Origin: an uncultured Eubacteriales bacterium | GTDB lineage: Bacteria > Bacillota > Clostridia > Christensenellales > CAG-138 | DNA: 64,000 nucleotides | Direction: 5' to 3' | NCBI GenBank assembly: GCA_902761365.1 | Contig: CACWJZ010000001.1 | Coordinates: 118,877-182,876 of the forward strand | Shown: piece after piece, positions 8,524 to 16,118 of the stretch | Layout: every line of letters begins with the position of its first letter | Numbering within the stretch: position 1 is the first letter of the stretch | Notes under the pieces: generated by a model | What the model saw: the letters and a program-made list of their open reading frames with translations, nothing else | Database searches by the model: none | Told to the model about the DNA's origin: nothing | Translations under genes and position numbers: made by a program

Positions 8524-9084
8524 ATGACGAACACGAAAGACAACCTGGAGCAGCTCGACAAGGCCCTGACCCTGCTCACCGTCAACCGGAAACGGGTGCC
8601 CCTGGAGGAGCTGGAAACACGGTACGCCGCCGCCTATAAGAAGCTGACGGATGAGGTCAGGAGGCTTTCGGAATGGTACGCGGACGCCGCCATCGAAGCC
8701 CTGGCGATCCCCACCGACCCGAAATACACCGCCGGGAACGATTGGCTGAAAAAGAAGGTCGCCCGGATAAAAGAGGAGGAGCACCTGCCCGGCCGCCTCT
8801 ACGATCAGATCAGGGAGTCCCTGATTCGGACCCTGGATTGGAACGATCTCGGAAACACGATCTACAAGCTGCTGCAGCGGATAGAGGTGGAGGCGTGGGA
8901 GCCGTACCACCGGCGCTTCGTAACCCTGGACTTCGACAACATGACGGACGGGCGGCCATACAGCAGCCTACTCAAAGCCTGGTGGGTCCCCGATCCGGCG
9001 ATGCTGGGCGGCGGGGCTTGGCTGGATGAGGCGGGCAGGATTCGATTCGTCGGATGTAAACCGAAAACAGACAGGAGGGATTGA
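8524..9084 (+). CDS. Phage protein of unknown function
   Basis: The 186-residue protein is helical in its first 120 residues, with a coiled-coil-like start, and ends in a Gly/Trp-containing segment (KAWWVPDPAMLGGGAWLD). No family is recognised. A GAGGAA Shine-Dalgarno precedes the ATG. It is the first gene after the repeat array and so the first gene that could be controlled by a protein binding there. Confidence 0.6.
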   Translation: MTNTKDNLEQLDKALTLLTVNRKRVPLEELETRYAAAYKKLTDEVRRLSEWYADAAIEALAIPTDPKYTAGNDWLKKKVARIKEEEHLPGRLYDQIRESLIRTLDWNDLGNTIYKLLQRIEVEAWEPYHRRFVTLDFDNMTDGRPYSSLLKAWWVPDPAMLGGGAWLDEAGRIRFVGCKPKTDRRD

Positions 9085-9086
9085 CA

Positions 9087-9308
9087 ATGGAAATCAGCAA
9101 AAAACCGCCCTTTGATGCAGACACCGCCGAGGAATACATCACCGGCCTATGCATCCAGGCGAAGAACGAAAGGAACCGGGTATTCGCCAATGACAACGCG
9201 GGCAGGGGGACCTTCAATCAGGTTTACTCGGACCTATATATGCGGCTGACCGGTGAGGAGATAGCCTACAGGAAGGTCCTGGAGTATTTCTCACAATTTG
9301 AGCTTTAA
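9087..9308 (+). CDS. Small phage protein, paralogue of the next gene's N-terminus
   Basis: The 73-residue product contains the pattern YITGLCIQAKNER...GEEIAYRKVLEYF, which recurs with about 40 percent identity in the N-terminal 70 residues of the following gene. ATG 9087 is preferred to TTG 9081 because the AGGAGGG Shine-Dalgarno lies 8 bases upstream of it. The function is unknown. The two units probably arose by tandem duplication. Confidence 0.6.
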   Translation: MEISKKPPFDADTAEEYITGLCIQAKNERNRVFANDNAGRGTFNQVYSDLYMRLTGEEIAYRKVLEYFSQFEL

Positions 9309-9328
9309 CGGATATGCAGGAGGGAAAG

Positions 9329-9832
9329 ATGCGGACGATCCAGGAATACCTCGTCGGCCTATACATCCAGGCGAGGAACGAAAGAATTCTGGCGTTTGCC
9401 GAAGACAATCTCGACAGGGACCCCGCCCACCCGATCTTCTCGTACCGTTATCTGCGGCTGCTGGGAGAGGAGACGGCCCACAGGGTGATCCTGGAAGATT
9501 TCGCCCCCTATTTTGAACCCTTAATGAGCATGAAGGAGGAAAAGATGCACGATAAACACGGAACCTATGCAAGAATCGATCCGCCGGAACCGCGCCGGCC
9601 CGTCACAACCGTAATTCTGATGCCGCTGCGAAAGAACATCCCCGAGCCTTGCCGCGATTGGGAGCTGAGAACCTGCCCCTCCTGCGGCCAGGAATGCTGG
9701 TTTCAGGCGGGCGACCTGAAACACATCCGGGCCATTTTCGGAAAAGACCTGAAGCATGATCGGCTCATTCTCCTATGCTCAGAATGCGCCTTAAAAAGAA
9801 AACAGGAGGAAGGAAACGATGGCATCTTGTAA
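9329..9832 (+). CDS. Fusion-like protein: duplicated unit plus zinc ribbon
   Basis: From ATG 9329 (Shine-Dalgarno AGGAGGG just upstream) the protein has about 167 residues. Residues 1-70 repeat the preceding small protein; the C-terminal part contains a zinc ribbon (CPSCG ... CSEC). Between them, at 9545, is a second ATG preceded by a perfect AAGGAGG at the proper distance, in the same frame. The gene therefore looks like two ancestral genes joined by loss of a stop codon, and the ribbon part may still be made separately. Confidence 0.6.
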   Translation: MRTIQEYLVGLYIQARNERILAFAEDNLDRDPAHPIFSYRYLRLLGEETAHRVILEDFAPYFEPLMSMKEEKMHDKHGTYARIDPPEPRRPVTTVILMPLRKNIPEPCRDWELRTCPSCGQECWFQAGDLKHIRAIFGKDLKHDRLILLCSECALKRKQEEGNDGIL

Positions 9833-10079
9833 AGGCTGCGGGCGGCCCATTATCTGGATCATGTCGTCCGGCGGAAAGATGATCCCATGCGACCCGACAG
9901 AGGTCCTCTATTGGAAACGGCAAAAGGCCAGGGGGAAGATCGTCACAAGGAACGGTGAAGTGGTGAGCTGCGATCTGGATGCCGGAATCAAGGAAGAACC
10001 TACCGGGGTCGGCTACGTTCCCCATTGGGCGACCTGCCCCGTAGCGGGCAGATTCAAGAAAGAGAGGAACCGGGGATGA
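9819..10079 (+). CDS. Small zinc-binding-type phage protein
   Basis: The 86-residue protein has Cys4 and Cys7 (CKGCG), Cys24 near PCDP, Cys51 and a C-terminal HWATCP. This is a common pattern of small Firmicutes phage proteins annotated as hypothetical; metal binding is likely. The gene starts inside the end of the preceding one and overlaps the nuclease gene that follows (ATGA). Confidence 0.65.
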   Translation: MASCKGCGRPIIWIMSSGGKMIPCDPTEVLYWKRQKARGKIVTRNGEVVSCDLDAGIKEEPTGVGYVPHWATCPVAGRFKKERNRG

Positions 10080-10564
10080 TTATGAAAGGGCTCAACAAAG
10101 CTGAGATCTTCCGCATGAGCCGGAAATTGAGCCGGGATGAGATGCGGTGCTACCTGGAATTGGCGACAGGAAAGAAGATCAGCACCAAGGCTTTCGACAA
10201 CATCATGTACGACGTTCTCCCCTTCGAGGGGTATTTCCAGACGGAGATCATGGGGTTTCTTCGGGACAACTACCCGGGCGCCTTCGTTTGGAAGGCAGCG
10301 GCCGGACCGTACAGCCGGCAGGGCATCCCGGATGTGTGTGCGATCATTGACGGCCACTTCTTCGGATTTGAGATCAAGCGCCCCTATATCGGGCGGCTGA
10401 CAAAAATCCAGGAGCTCACCATAAAGCAGATCAGAGAGGCCGGCGGTACCGCCGCTGTGGTCAGCTTCTGGCATCAGGCAAAGGAGGTAATCGAAGGATG
10501 GAAAGAGAACACGGAGGACCGATGTGGTCACCAAATGACTACTCCGATTTCAGAGAATGGCTGA
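10076..10564 (+). CDS. VRR-NUC domain nuclease
   Basis: The 162-residue protein carries a VRR-NUC domain at about 52-135 with GIPDV (Asp86) and FEIK (Glu99, Lys101), the metal-binding residues of this PD-(D/E)XK-type fold, and Gln112 in the following helix. Stand-alone VRR-NUC proteins of phages are thought to be structure-specific nucleases resembling Holliday-junction resolvases. They usually sit next to SNF2 or replication genes, as here. ATG 10076 overlaps the stop of the upstream gene; ATG 10082 is an alternative. Confidence 0.88.
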   Translation: MIMKGLNKAEIFRMSRKLSRDEMRCYLELATGKKISTKAFDNIMYDVLPFEGYFQTEIMGFLRDNYPGAFVWKAAAGPYSRQGIPDVCAIIDGHFFGFEIKRPYIGRLTKIQELTIKQIREAGGTAAVVSFWHQAKEVIEGWKENTEDRCGHQMTTPISENG

Positions 10565-10827
10565 CCACACGCCCATTCGGCTGGATCGATATGGCAGCGT
10601 TTCAGAAACTCGAAGAACTGATAATGAACGAAGCCCACAAGCTAAAAGGCACCAGGAAGAACCTGGTCGACGCCATGGATGGCATGACCGATGTGCTCCT
10701 GGCCCTGGAGGGGATCGGACAGGAGATGCAGGACAAGATGGTGATCCTCGCCATGGCCCGGGCCATCTGGATCATGCTCGACTGGATCGTCCACCACATA
10801 GATCGAGAAAAGGGGGCATCCGAATGA
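10498..10827 (+). CDS. Phage protein of unknown function
   Basis: The 109-residue helical protein overlaps the end of the nuclease gene by 67 bases in another frame. It has no recognised motif. A Shine-Dalgarno-like AAGGAGGTAATCG precedes the ATG at 10498, which supports the long overlap rather than the in-frame ATG at 10522. The stop overlaps the next start (ATGA). Confidence 0.6.
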   Translation: MEREHGGPMWSPNDYSDFREWLTTRPFGWIDMAAFQKLEELIMNEAHKLKGTRKNLVDAMDGMTDVLLALEGIGQEMQDKMVILAMARAIWIMLDWIVHHIDREKGASE

Positions 10828-11081
10828 CAGAGGGATGGAAATGGCAAGAGGCCGCTGAAGCCCTGCACCAGGTGGCGATCACCGCACGAGTGATGCTGGA
10901 CAACCTGGCCAATGCCCTGAGGCTTGCCTTCGGAGACACCATGAAGCAGACGATCAGGGGAAACCTCACGCCCCGCCAATACCACCTTTACGTTCACGGA
11001 AAGCGCCGTGTCAGCAAGAAATGGGAAAACGCCGCCTGGAGAAAGGCCAGGCTCAAAGAAAGGAGAAAAAACCATGTTTGA
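10824..11081 (+). CDS. Small basic phage protein
   Basis: The 85-residue product has a very basic C-terminus (HGKRRVSKKWENAAWRKARL and following), suggesting nucleic-acid or capsid interaction. ATG 10824 overlaps the upstream stop. The end overlaps the start of the S-adenosylmethionine synthetase gene. The function is unknown. Confidence 0.6.
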   Translation: MTEGWKWQEAAEALHQVAITARVMLDNLANALRLAFGDTMKQTIRGNLTPRQYHLYVHGKRRVSKKWENAAWRKARLKERRKNHV

Positions 11082-11871
11082 AAAAGTTAACCCAGCCCAC
11101 CCGGACAAGATCGCGGACCGGATCGCCGGCGCCCTGGTGGACATCGCCTACGAGCTCCAGGAGAACCCCCGGATCGCTGTGGAGGTCCAGATCGGACACG
11201 GCCTATGCTCGATTATCGCGGAAACATCGGTGCGGCTACCCCTGGACCGGGTAAAGGCTGCCGCCCACCGGATCGGGAACGAAACCGACGACTTCTTCAC
11301 GGTGGAGTACCGGGAAGTTGCTCAGGATGCCCTTCTGGCAAAAAATCAGGCGGGGCACATCCGCTGCGGCGACAATGGGATCTTCAAGGGGATGCCGATG
11401 ACGGAGGAACAGATGCAGCTCACCGCCATCGCCGATCAGCTTTATCAGATGTACAAGACTGACGGGAAATACCTGCTGACGAACAGGCGCCTCATCATTT
11501 GCCAGAGTCACGCCGACCGGCATTTCCTGTCAGGCATGTTCCCCGGGGCGGAGATCAACCCAATCGGGGATTGGATCGGTGGCATGGATGTGGACACCGG
11601 AGCGACGAACAGAAAGCTGGGCAGCGATATGGGCGATGGCGTAACGGGCGGCGGGCTTCACGGTAAAGACCTCTCGAAAGCGGACGTCAGCGTGAATATA
11701 TACGCCTTCCTCAGGGCCCAGGAAACGGGGAAGCCAGTGGAGCTATGCTGCGCCATCGGTGACGACAGGGTGGACTGCCGTCCATATTCGGAAATCGTCG
11801 AGATCGCCCGGAGCTACATCTCGGTCCTGGGTGGCTTTGAAAAATTCGCGGAATGGGGGCTCGTCCGATGA
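11074..11871 (+). CDS. Phage S-adenosylmethionine synthetase (short MetK-type)
   Basis: The 265-residue protein keeps the MetK signatures in order: HPDKIAD (residues 9-15, nucleotide binding), CGDNGIFKG, and GDGVTGGGLHGKDLSKAD, which corresponds to the phosphate-binding GGGAFSGKD motif. Cellular MetK has about 380-400 residues, so this is a shortened phage version; the truncation includes the extreme N-terminus. It would make S-adenosylmethionine from methionine and ATP. A DNA methyltransferase lies 1.6 kb downstream, so the obvious inference is a dedicated methyl-donor supply for phage DNA modification. The start follows AGGAGAAAAAACC. Confidence 0.85.
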   Translation: MFEKVNPAHPDKIADRIAGALVDIAYELQENPRIAVEVQIGHGLCSIIAETSVRLPLDRVKAAAHRIGNETDDFFTVEYREVAQDALLAKNQAGHIRCGDNGIFKGMPMTEEQMQLTAIADQLYQMYKTDGKYLLTNRRLIICQSHADRHFLSGMFPGAEINPIGDWIGGMDVDTGATNRKLGSDMGDGVTGGGLHGKDLSKADVSVNIYAFLRAQETGKPVELCCAIGDDRVDCRPYSEIVEIARSYISVLGGFEKFAEWGLVR

Positions 11872-12074
11872 GCAGGACGGCGCTCATTGAACGGTTGATC
11901 ACCGAGAAGGTGAGCATGGGGGACCTCATCCGTTTGGTCAGAATTTGCCTTCGGATTCTTGAAAACCACGGAATCAGGATCGCGGACTTCGACCACAAGG
12001 GGCGGACCTTCTACGATTTGAAGGTTTACGGAAAGAAAGTATACATCATTTTTTCAGACGAGAAAGAGGCTTGA
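11868..12074 (+). CDS. Small phage protein
   Basis: The 68-residue product is translationally coupled to the synthetase gene (ATGA). It has a helical first half and a beta-rich second half ending in KKVYIIFSDEKEA. No family is recognised. It could be a helper of the synthetase, but only position suggests this. Confidence 0.6.
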   Translation: MSRTALIERLITEKVSMGDLIRLVRICLRILENHGIRIADFDHKGRTFYDLKVYGKKVYIIFSDEKEA

Positions 12075-12075
12075 C

Positions 12076-12558
12076 ATGAAAACGAACAGGCAGCAGCTTG
12101 AAAACAGAAAGGCCCTGAGGCATTACCTGAACCGATACTACCGGGCGAAGGACCGTCAAGCGAACCTGCGCCGGCGGCTTTCGGATCTTCGCCTGGAGCT
12201 GGACGGCCTCGGTGCGTCCCCGCTTTCCATGGCGAACATCCACGCCAAGGGGCAGACGGGCAGCGGCGCCGCCGCCATGGTGCTCAGGATCTGCGACATC
12301 GAGGAACGGATCGAGAAACAGGCGGAGCTGGAGAGCCGGATCGTCCTGGAGATCATGGACATCATCGAGCTGCTGCCGGCGGGGAGCATCGAAAGGGAGA
12401 TCGTCGAATTCAGGCACATAGACTGCCGGTCATGGACGGAGATCGAGCGCATGGCCCACCTGACAAGGTCCCCGTGTTTCGATGCCTACAACCGGGGGCT
12501 GGATAGCCTCCTGGAACACAGGAGGGTCCGGGAACTGATCGGGGCGGACCGTCGCTGA
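12076..12558 (+). CDS. ArpU/RinA-like late transcription regulator
   Basis: The 160-residue protein has a long helical N-terminus and a C-terminal sigma-region-4-like helix-turn-helix (RHIDCRSWTEIERMAHLTRSPCFDAYNRGLDSL). This matches the ArpU/DUF1492-type regulators that Firmicutes phages encode as the last early gene, immediately upstream of the packaging genes, where they activate late transcription. The position here is exactly that. The exact family was not verified by a search. Confidence 0.75.
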   Translation: MKTNRQQLENRKALRHYLNRYYRAKDRQANLRRRLSDLRLELDGLGASPLSMANIHAKGQTGSGAAAMVLRICDIEERIEKQAELESRIVLEIMDIIELLPAGSIEREIVEFRHIDCRSWTEIERMAHLTRSPCFDAYNRGLDSLLEHRRVRELIGADRR

Positions 12559-12580
12559 GGAAGGGGGCGAAAAAGTATTA

Positions 12581-12597
12581 TTTTTCCAATGGAAAAA
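12581..12597. repeat. 17-bp palindrome, copy 1
   Basis: TTTTTCCAATGGAAAAA is a palindrome with 7-bp arms and a 3-base centre, lying 22 bases after the late regulator gene. The identical 17-mer occurs once more at 41629-41645, after the lysis genes, so the two copies bracket the late module. Confidence 0.8.
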
Positions 12598-12677
12598 AGA
12601 TCGGCGCTGGGAGGACAAGCAAGGGGACAATGCCTCCCGGAAAGCAGACAGAAATGTGAGGAACGTGTGGCCACAAA

Positions 12678-12716
12678 AACACCGGGCGGCTGATCCACAG
12701 AAAGGCCCCCGGTGTT
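12678..12716 (+). terminator. Putative terminator after the early operon
   Basis: AACACCGGG (12678-12686) and CCCGGTGTT (12708-12716) form a perfect 9-bp stem with a 21-base loop, followed by CTATTTTCCCTTT. The weak T-run and long loop make it an imperfect intrinsic terminator. It also contains one copy of the degenerate repeat of this region, so it could be a binding site instead. Confidence 0.4.
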
Positions 12717-13233
12717 CTATTTTCCCTTTCGATCCAGGATTTACAGAGAGGCTCCGGGGGTCGGCATCCCTGAAACGATCCAGGAAAATGCGTCCCGAAT
12801 TTTAGTACCCCGCCTGGACCACAGAAAAGCCCCGGGGTTTCAATTCAGGATCTCGATTCGGAAAAATATCCAGGATAAAAACCACGCTGCAGCAAAGGCG
12901 GAAACGAATCGTTGTCAGCACATATTTATATGCCCACGGAAAGGGCGATCCACAAACAGACCCCCGGGGTCAGGATGCCGGTTTGCTTCCAGGATTCCCC
13001 CTCACCACGCCCTGATGGCCATCGAAAAAAGGGGGAAGCAGGTGGACAGCAGCGGACACAAGCGGATAACAGGGGACAGGAAAAAAAGGGCAGTCGATAG
13101 CCATATATCCAAATGGCAGGAGCCTCCATACACATCAGGACGCTGCAGGACTTTTATTCATGTACAATCGTTAACGTGAAGCAGTCGGGCAGGGACAGCT
13201 TCGCATCCATCGCGTCAAGGTCCTCTTGGCCGG

Positions 13234-13267
13234 AGCCGCACCCAACGATCAAACCGGGGGTGCGGCT
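13234..13267. terminator. Inverted repeat, possible terminator
   Basis: AGCCGCACCC (13234-13243) and GGGTGCGGCT (13258-13267) form a perfect 10-bp GC-rich stem with a 14-base loop. The sequence after it is TTGGTATTAAGG, so the T-run is weak. It lies 190 bases before the methyltransferase gene and may instead be part of the packaging site or the end of a short RNA. Confidence 0.4.
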
Positions 13268-13457
13268 TTGGTATTAAGGACCCGATTCCTACCCCCTCGA
13301 CCGCCGTAGGTACTACCTGGCAAAAAAAGAGAAGCGGGGCGCGGAAGGCGCGATGTTTTTCTCCGCGTAAAGTGAATTATTTTTTGCATTTCGTTACGCT
13401 AACCACCCCCGGCCCGGCCCTCCAGGCCCGGCTGACCCCCTGCCTACGGAGGAAACG

Positions 13458-14822
13458 ATGGAAGATAAGACCCGAATCGCCGGTGAACAGATGCGCTGGG
13501 AGCTCTGGGCGCTGGACGATATGATCCCTGCGACCTATAACCCGCGAAAGGCGCTCAAGCCGGATGACCCTGAATACCAGGAGATCATGCGGTCCGTGGA
13601 GACCTTCGACTATTCGGACCCCATCGTGCTGAACTACGACGGCACGATCATCAAGGGCCACCAGCGTCGCACCGTCATGATTGACATGGGATTCACCCAT
13701 GCCTGGGTCACCGTTCTGGAGATCAAGGACAAGCAGAAGGAAAAGGCGCTGAACATTGCCCTGAATAAGATCACGGGCAAATGGGACAACGAGATTCTGA
13801 AGAATCTGCTGCTGGAGCTTGACCTCAACGGCTACGACTTTACCGTGACCGGGTTTCACCGGGATGAATTGGAGGATTTGATCCAGCTGACAGATATCCC
13901 CCAGGAGGCCACGGATGACGGCTTCGATCCCGATGAGGCAGCGGCAAGCATCGAAACTCCGATCACGATCCGGGGCGACGTTTGGCAGCTTGGCCGGCAT
14001 CGCCTCATGTGCGGCGACGCCACCGAACCGTCAGACGTGGCCTCCCTCATGGGGAGAGAAAAACTGGACCTGGTGATCACCGATCCGCCATACAATGTGG
14101 ACTACGGCGAGAAAACAGACTTTCTGCGAAGGGCCGGCCATGGCAAGGGAAGGGATGGAATCGCAAACGACAAGATGAGCACAGGCGGCTTTTACAGTTT
14201 CCTGCTGGCCGCTTTTCAGAACATGGGCGACGCCATGCGGACCGGCGCCGTCGTTTACGTTTTCCACGCCGAAAGCACCGGCCTCGCGTTCCGACAAGCC
14301 TACGAGGAGGCTGGGCTCAAGCTATCGCAATGCCTCGTGTGGGAGAAAAACGCCTTCGTCATGGGGCGGAGCGATTATCAATGGCGCCACGAACCGATCC
14401 TGTACGGCTGGAAGGAGGGGTCGGCTCACTATTTCGTGAACGACCGCACCCAGGACACGGTGATCCTGGAGGAAATGCCCGAATTCAAGTCCATGAAGCG
14501 GCAAGAGCTCCTGGCGTTCATCGAAAAGTTGTTTCGGGATTTCAAGGATCAGCAGACGGTCCTCTTTGAGAATAAACCAAACAGGAACCCGCTACACCCC
14601 ACCATGAAGCCGGTCCCGCTGATCGGGCGCCTGATGAATAACAGCAGCCGCCCCGGATGGAACGTGGGAGATTTCTTCGGCGGCAGCGGTTCCACGCTGA
14701 TGGCGGCGGAGCAGCTGGGCCGGGCGGCCTTCCTGATGGAAAAGGACGAGCGCAACTGCGACGTGATCGTTCAGAGATGGGAAGCCTACACCGGGAAAAA
14801 GGCGGTGCGGATCGATGTCTGA
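13458..14822 (+). CDS. ParB-like domain / DNA methyltransferase fusion
   Basis: The 454-residue protein has an N-terminal ParB/Srx-like domain with NPR at 28-30 and IIKGHQRR near 68-75, and a C-terminal amino-methyltransferase. DPPY (from Asp209) precedes the AdoMet-binding FFGGSG (406-411), the motif order of beta-type N6-adenine or N4-cytosine enzymes. Such fusions commonly precede terminase genes in Firmicutes prophages and probably methylate phage DNA for protection or packaging control. A TACGGAGGAAACG ribosome site precedes the ATG. It pairs logically with the phage S-adenosylmethionine synthetase. Confidence 0.92.
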   Translation: MEDKTRIAGEQMRWELWALDDMIPATYNPRKALKPDDPEYQEIMRSVETFDYSDPIVLNYDGTIIKGHQRRTVMIDMGFTHAWVTVLEIKDKQKEKALNIALNKITGKWDNEILKNLLLELDLNGYDFTVTGFHRDELEDLIQLTDIPQEATDDGFDPDEAAASIETPITIRGDVWQLGRHRLMCGDATEPSDVASLMGREKLDLVITDPPYNVDYGEKTDFLRRAGHGKGRDGIANDKMSTGGFYSFLLAAFQNMGDAMRTGAVVYVFHAESTGLAFRQAYEEAGLKLSQCLVWEKNAFVMGRSDYQWRHEPILYGWKEGSAHYFVNDRTQDTVILEEMPEFKSMKRQELLAFIEKLFRDFKDQQTVLFENKPNRNPLHPTMKPVPLIGRLMNNSSRPGWNVGDFFGGSGSTLMAAEQLGRAAFLMEKDERNCDVIVQRWEAYTGKKAVRIDV

Positions 14823-15495
14823 AGAATTGCTCCTCGGCTTCGACCTTGGGAAAGCCCTCGGATTCAATGAACCGGAGGAAAAGCAGGAACAGCCGGTCGA
14901 ACAGGGGAGCATCAAGGTCAGCCATCGGATGGGCAAGCGCCAAATTTGGCGAAAGGCGGCATCCGAGGCGGCATTGGAACAGGCGATGCCCTGGCATTTC
15001 CAGGAGGGCGACTGCTTCCATTGTTTCTCGTTTGGGGACGTGGACAGCTTCTCGTTTTTCAAAATGGTGCTCAGGCAGCAGCCGATCCAGTACGCCGCGA
15101 TCAGCACCTGGTGCATGGCCGGCGAGGACGTGACAGACCTCCGGCGCTGGCATGCAAAGGGCATGGTCGGACGGGTGGACTTCTTCGTCGGTGAGATCTT
15201 CAAGGGAAGCTACCCGGACGTATACTCGGCGGTCATGGAATTCCTCGAGGAATGTGGCGGCCGGCTGGTGACCTTCCGAAACCACAGCAAGGTCATGGCC
15301 ATCGAAGGGGACCGGTTCGATTGCCTGATCGAAAGCAGCGCAAACGTGAACACGAACCCCCGGAGCGAAAACACGGTCCTCACGGTGGACCGCGACCTGG
15401 TGGCCGAATACATCAAGCTCTTTTCGGAGATCGTCCCGTTCAACAGGGACTGCGGTGCGCCTCCGTACAGAGGGAGAGGCAGCGCAAAAAGATGA
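14815..15495 (+). CDS. PLD-like domain phage protein
   Basis: The 226-residue protein contains one phospholipase-D-type half-site: HSKV (His157, Lys159), then DRFDCLIESSANVNTN, matching the HxK...SSAN pattern of the PLD superfamily. Only one such motif is present, as in bacterial Nuc-type members that work as dimers. In phages this family sits beside methyltransferase and terminase genes; a nuclease role is plausible. The gene overlaps the methyltransferase end and the small terminase start. Confidence 0.65.
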   Translation: MSEELLLGFDLGKALGFNEPEEKQEQPVEQGSIKVSHRMGKRQIWRKAASEAALEQAMPWHFQEGDCFHCFSFGDVDSFSFFKMVLRQQPIQYAAISTWCMAGEDVTDLRRWHAKGMVGRVDFFVGEIFKGSYPDVYSAVMEFLEECGGRLVTFRNHSKVMAIEGDRFDCLIESSANVNTNPRSENTVLTVDRDLVAEYIKLFSEIVPFNRDCGAPPYRGRGSAKR

Positions 15496-16118
15496 CGGAT
15501 CTCCAGATTGAAATTTCTGCGGGGGGGGGGCTCTATTTGGATGAAAGAGGAAAAGTAGCCGGGGGCGGGATGTACCGCGTGGAGATCATCGCCCAGCTTT
15601 TCGGCGTGACCGTCCGCCGCATCCAGCAGCTGACACAGGAGGGAATCCTACCCACCACGGAAACGGCGGAGGGGCGCCGGTATGACCTGGTCCCCACTAT
15701 TCAAAACTACGTCAAGTACCTTTCGGAAAAAGCCTACGGGAAGAACCGAAGCGAGGAGGAGCTGCAGCTGAAGAACAGAAAGGTCGCCGCTGAAGCATCC
15801 CTGAAGGAAGCGCAAGGCGAACTGGCCAGGTTAAAAACCGACATCGCCCAGGGCAGGTACATCCCCGTCGAGGAGGCGATCCTCGATTATCAAAAGTTTT
15901 TTGTGACGTTCAAAAAATTCGCGCTCTCCCTGCCGTCCCGGTTGATCGGATTCGTGTCCGGCTACCTTGACCCGGTGGAATCCCGCCGCATTGAGAAAGA
16001 CCTTGCAGGAGAGATTCAGAGGCTGCTCGGTGCATTCGTCCTCGCCGGGATCACCACGGATGCACAAACGCCGCCCAAAGCGCAAAAGGGAAGTGGCCCC
16101 GATAATGCCCCCGCGTAG
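15492..16118 (+). CDS. Terminase small subunit (Nu1-like)
   Basis: The 208-residue product has an N-terminal MerR-like winged helix (VEIIAQLFGVTVRRIQQLTQEGI, about 28-50) followed by a long helical region, the arrangement of lambda Nu1-type small terminases that recognise the packaging site. ATG 15492 overlaps the preceding stop and has GGGAGAGG upstream. A run of ten G encodes three glycines at about residue 11. ATG 15570 downstream would skip the run. The C-terminus overlaps the large-subunit gene. Confidence 0.8.
   Translation: MTDLQIEISAGGGLYLDERGKVAGGGMYRVEIIAQLFGVTVRRIQQLTQEGILPTTETAEGRRYDLVPTIQNYVKYLSEKAYGKNRSEEELQLKNRKVAAEASLKEAQGELARLKTDIAQGRYIPVEEAILDYQKFFVTFKKFALSLPSRLIGFVSGYLDPVESRRIEKDLAGEIQRLLGAFVLAGITTDAQTPPKAQKGSGPDNAPA
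15521..15530. repeat. Ten-G homopolymer inside the small terminase gene
   Basis: Ten consecutive G residues lie 30 bases after the start codon. In the sequence given the frame is intact. A change of one base would abolish translation from ATG 15492 but not from ATG 15570. Confidence 0.9.

Larger units (their letters stand above)
12559..13457. other. 899-bp non-coding, repeat-rich segment before packaging genes
   Basis: No credible gene is present; the longest frames are compositionally poor and lack ribosome sites. A degenerate element resembling GATCCACAGAAAGGCCCC followed by CGGGGT recurs at about 12692, 12738, 12816 and 12947. TCCAGGAT-like octamers recur between the copies (12735, 12779, 12869, 12988). 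Two inverted repeats and a palindrome are listed separately. Position between the late regulator and the terminase block makes it the best candidate for the late promoter and the packaging (cos or pac) site. Confidence 0.5.

Noticed and set aside
12712-13179. A 155-codon open frame in the repeat-rich segment
   Set aside because: No ribosome site, composition rich in Arg and Pro without a domain, and the frame runs through the DNA repeats, which explain its internal similarity.
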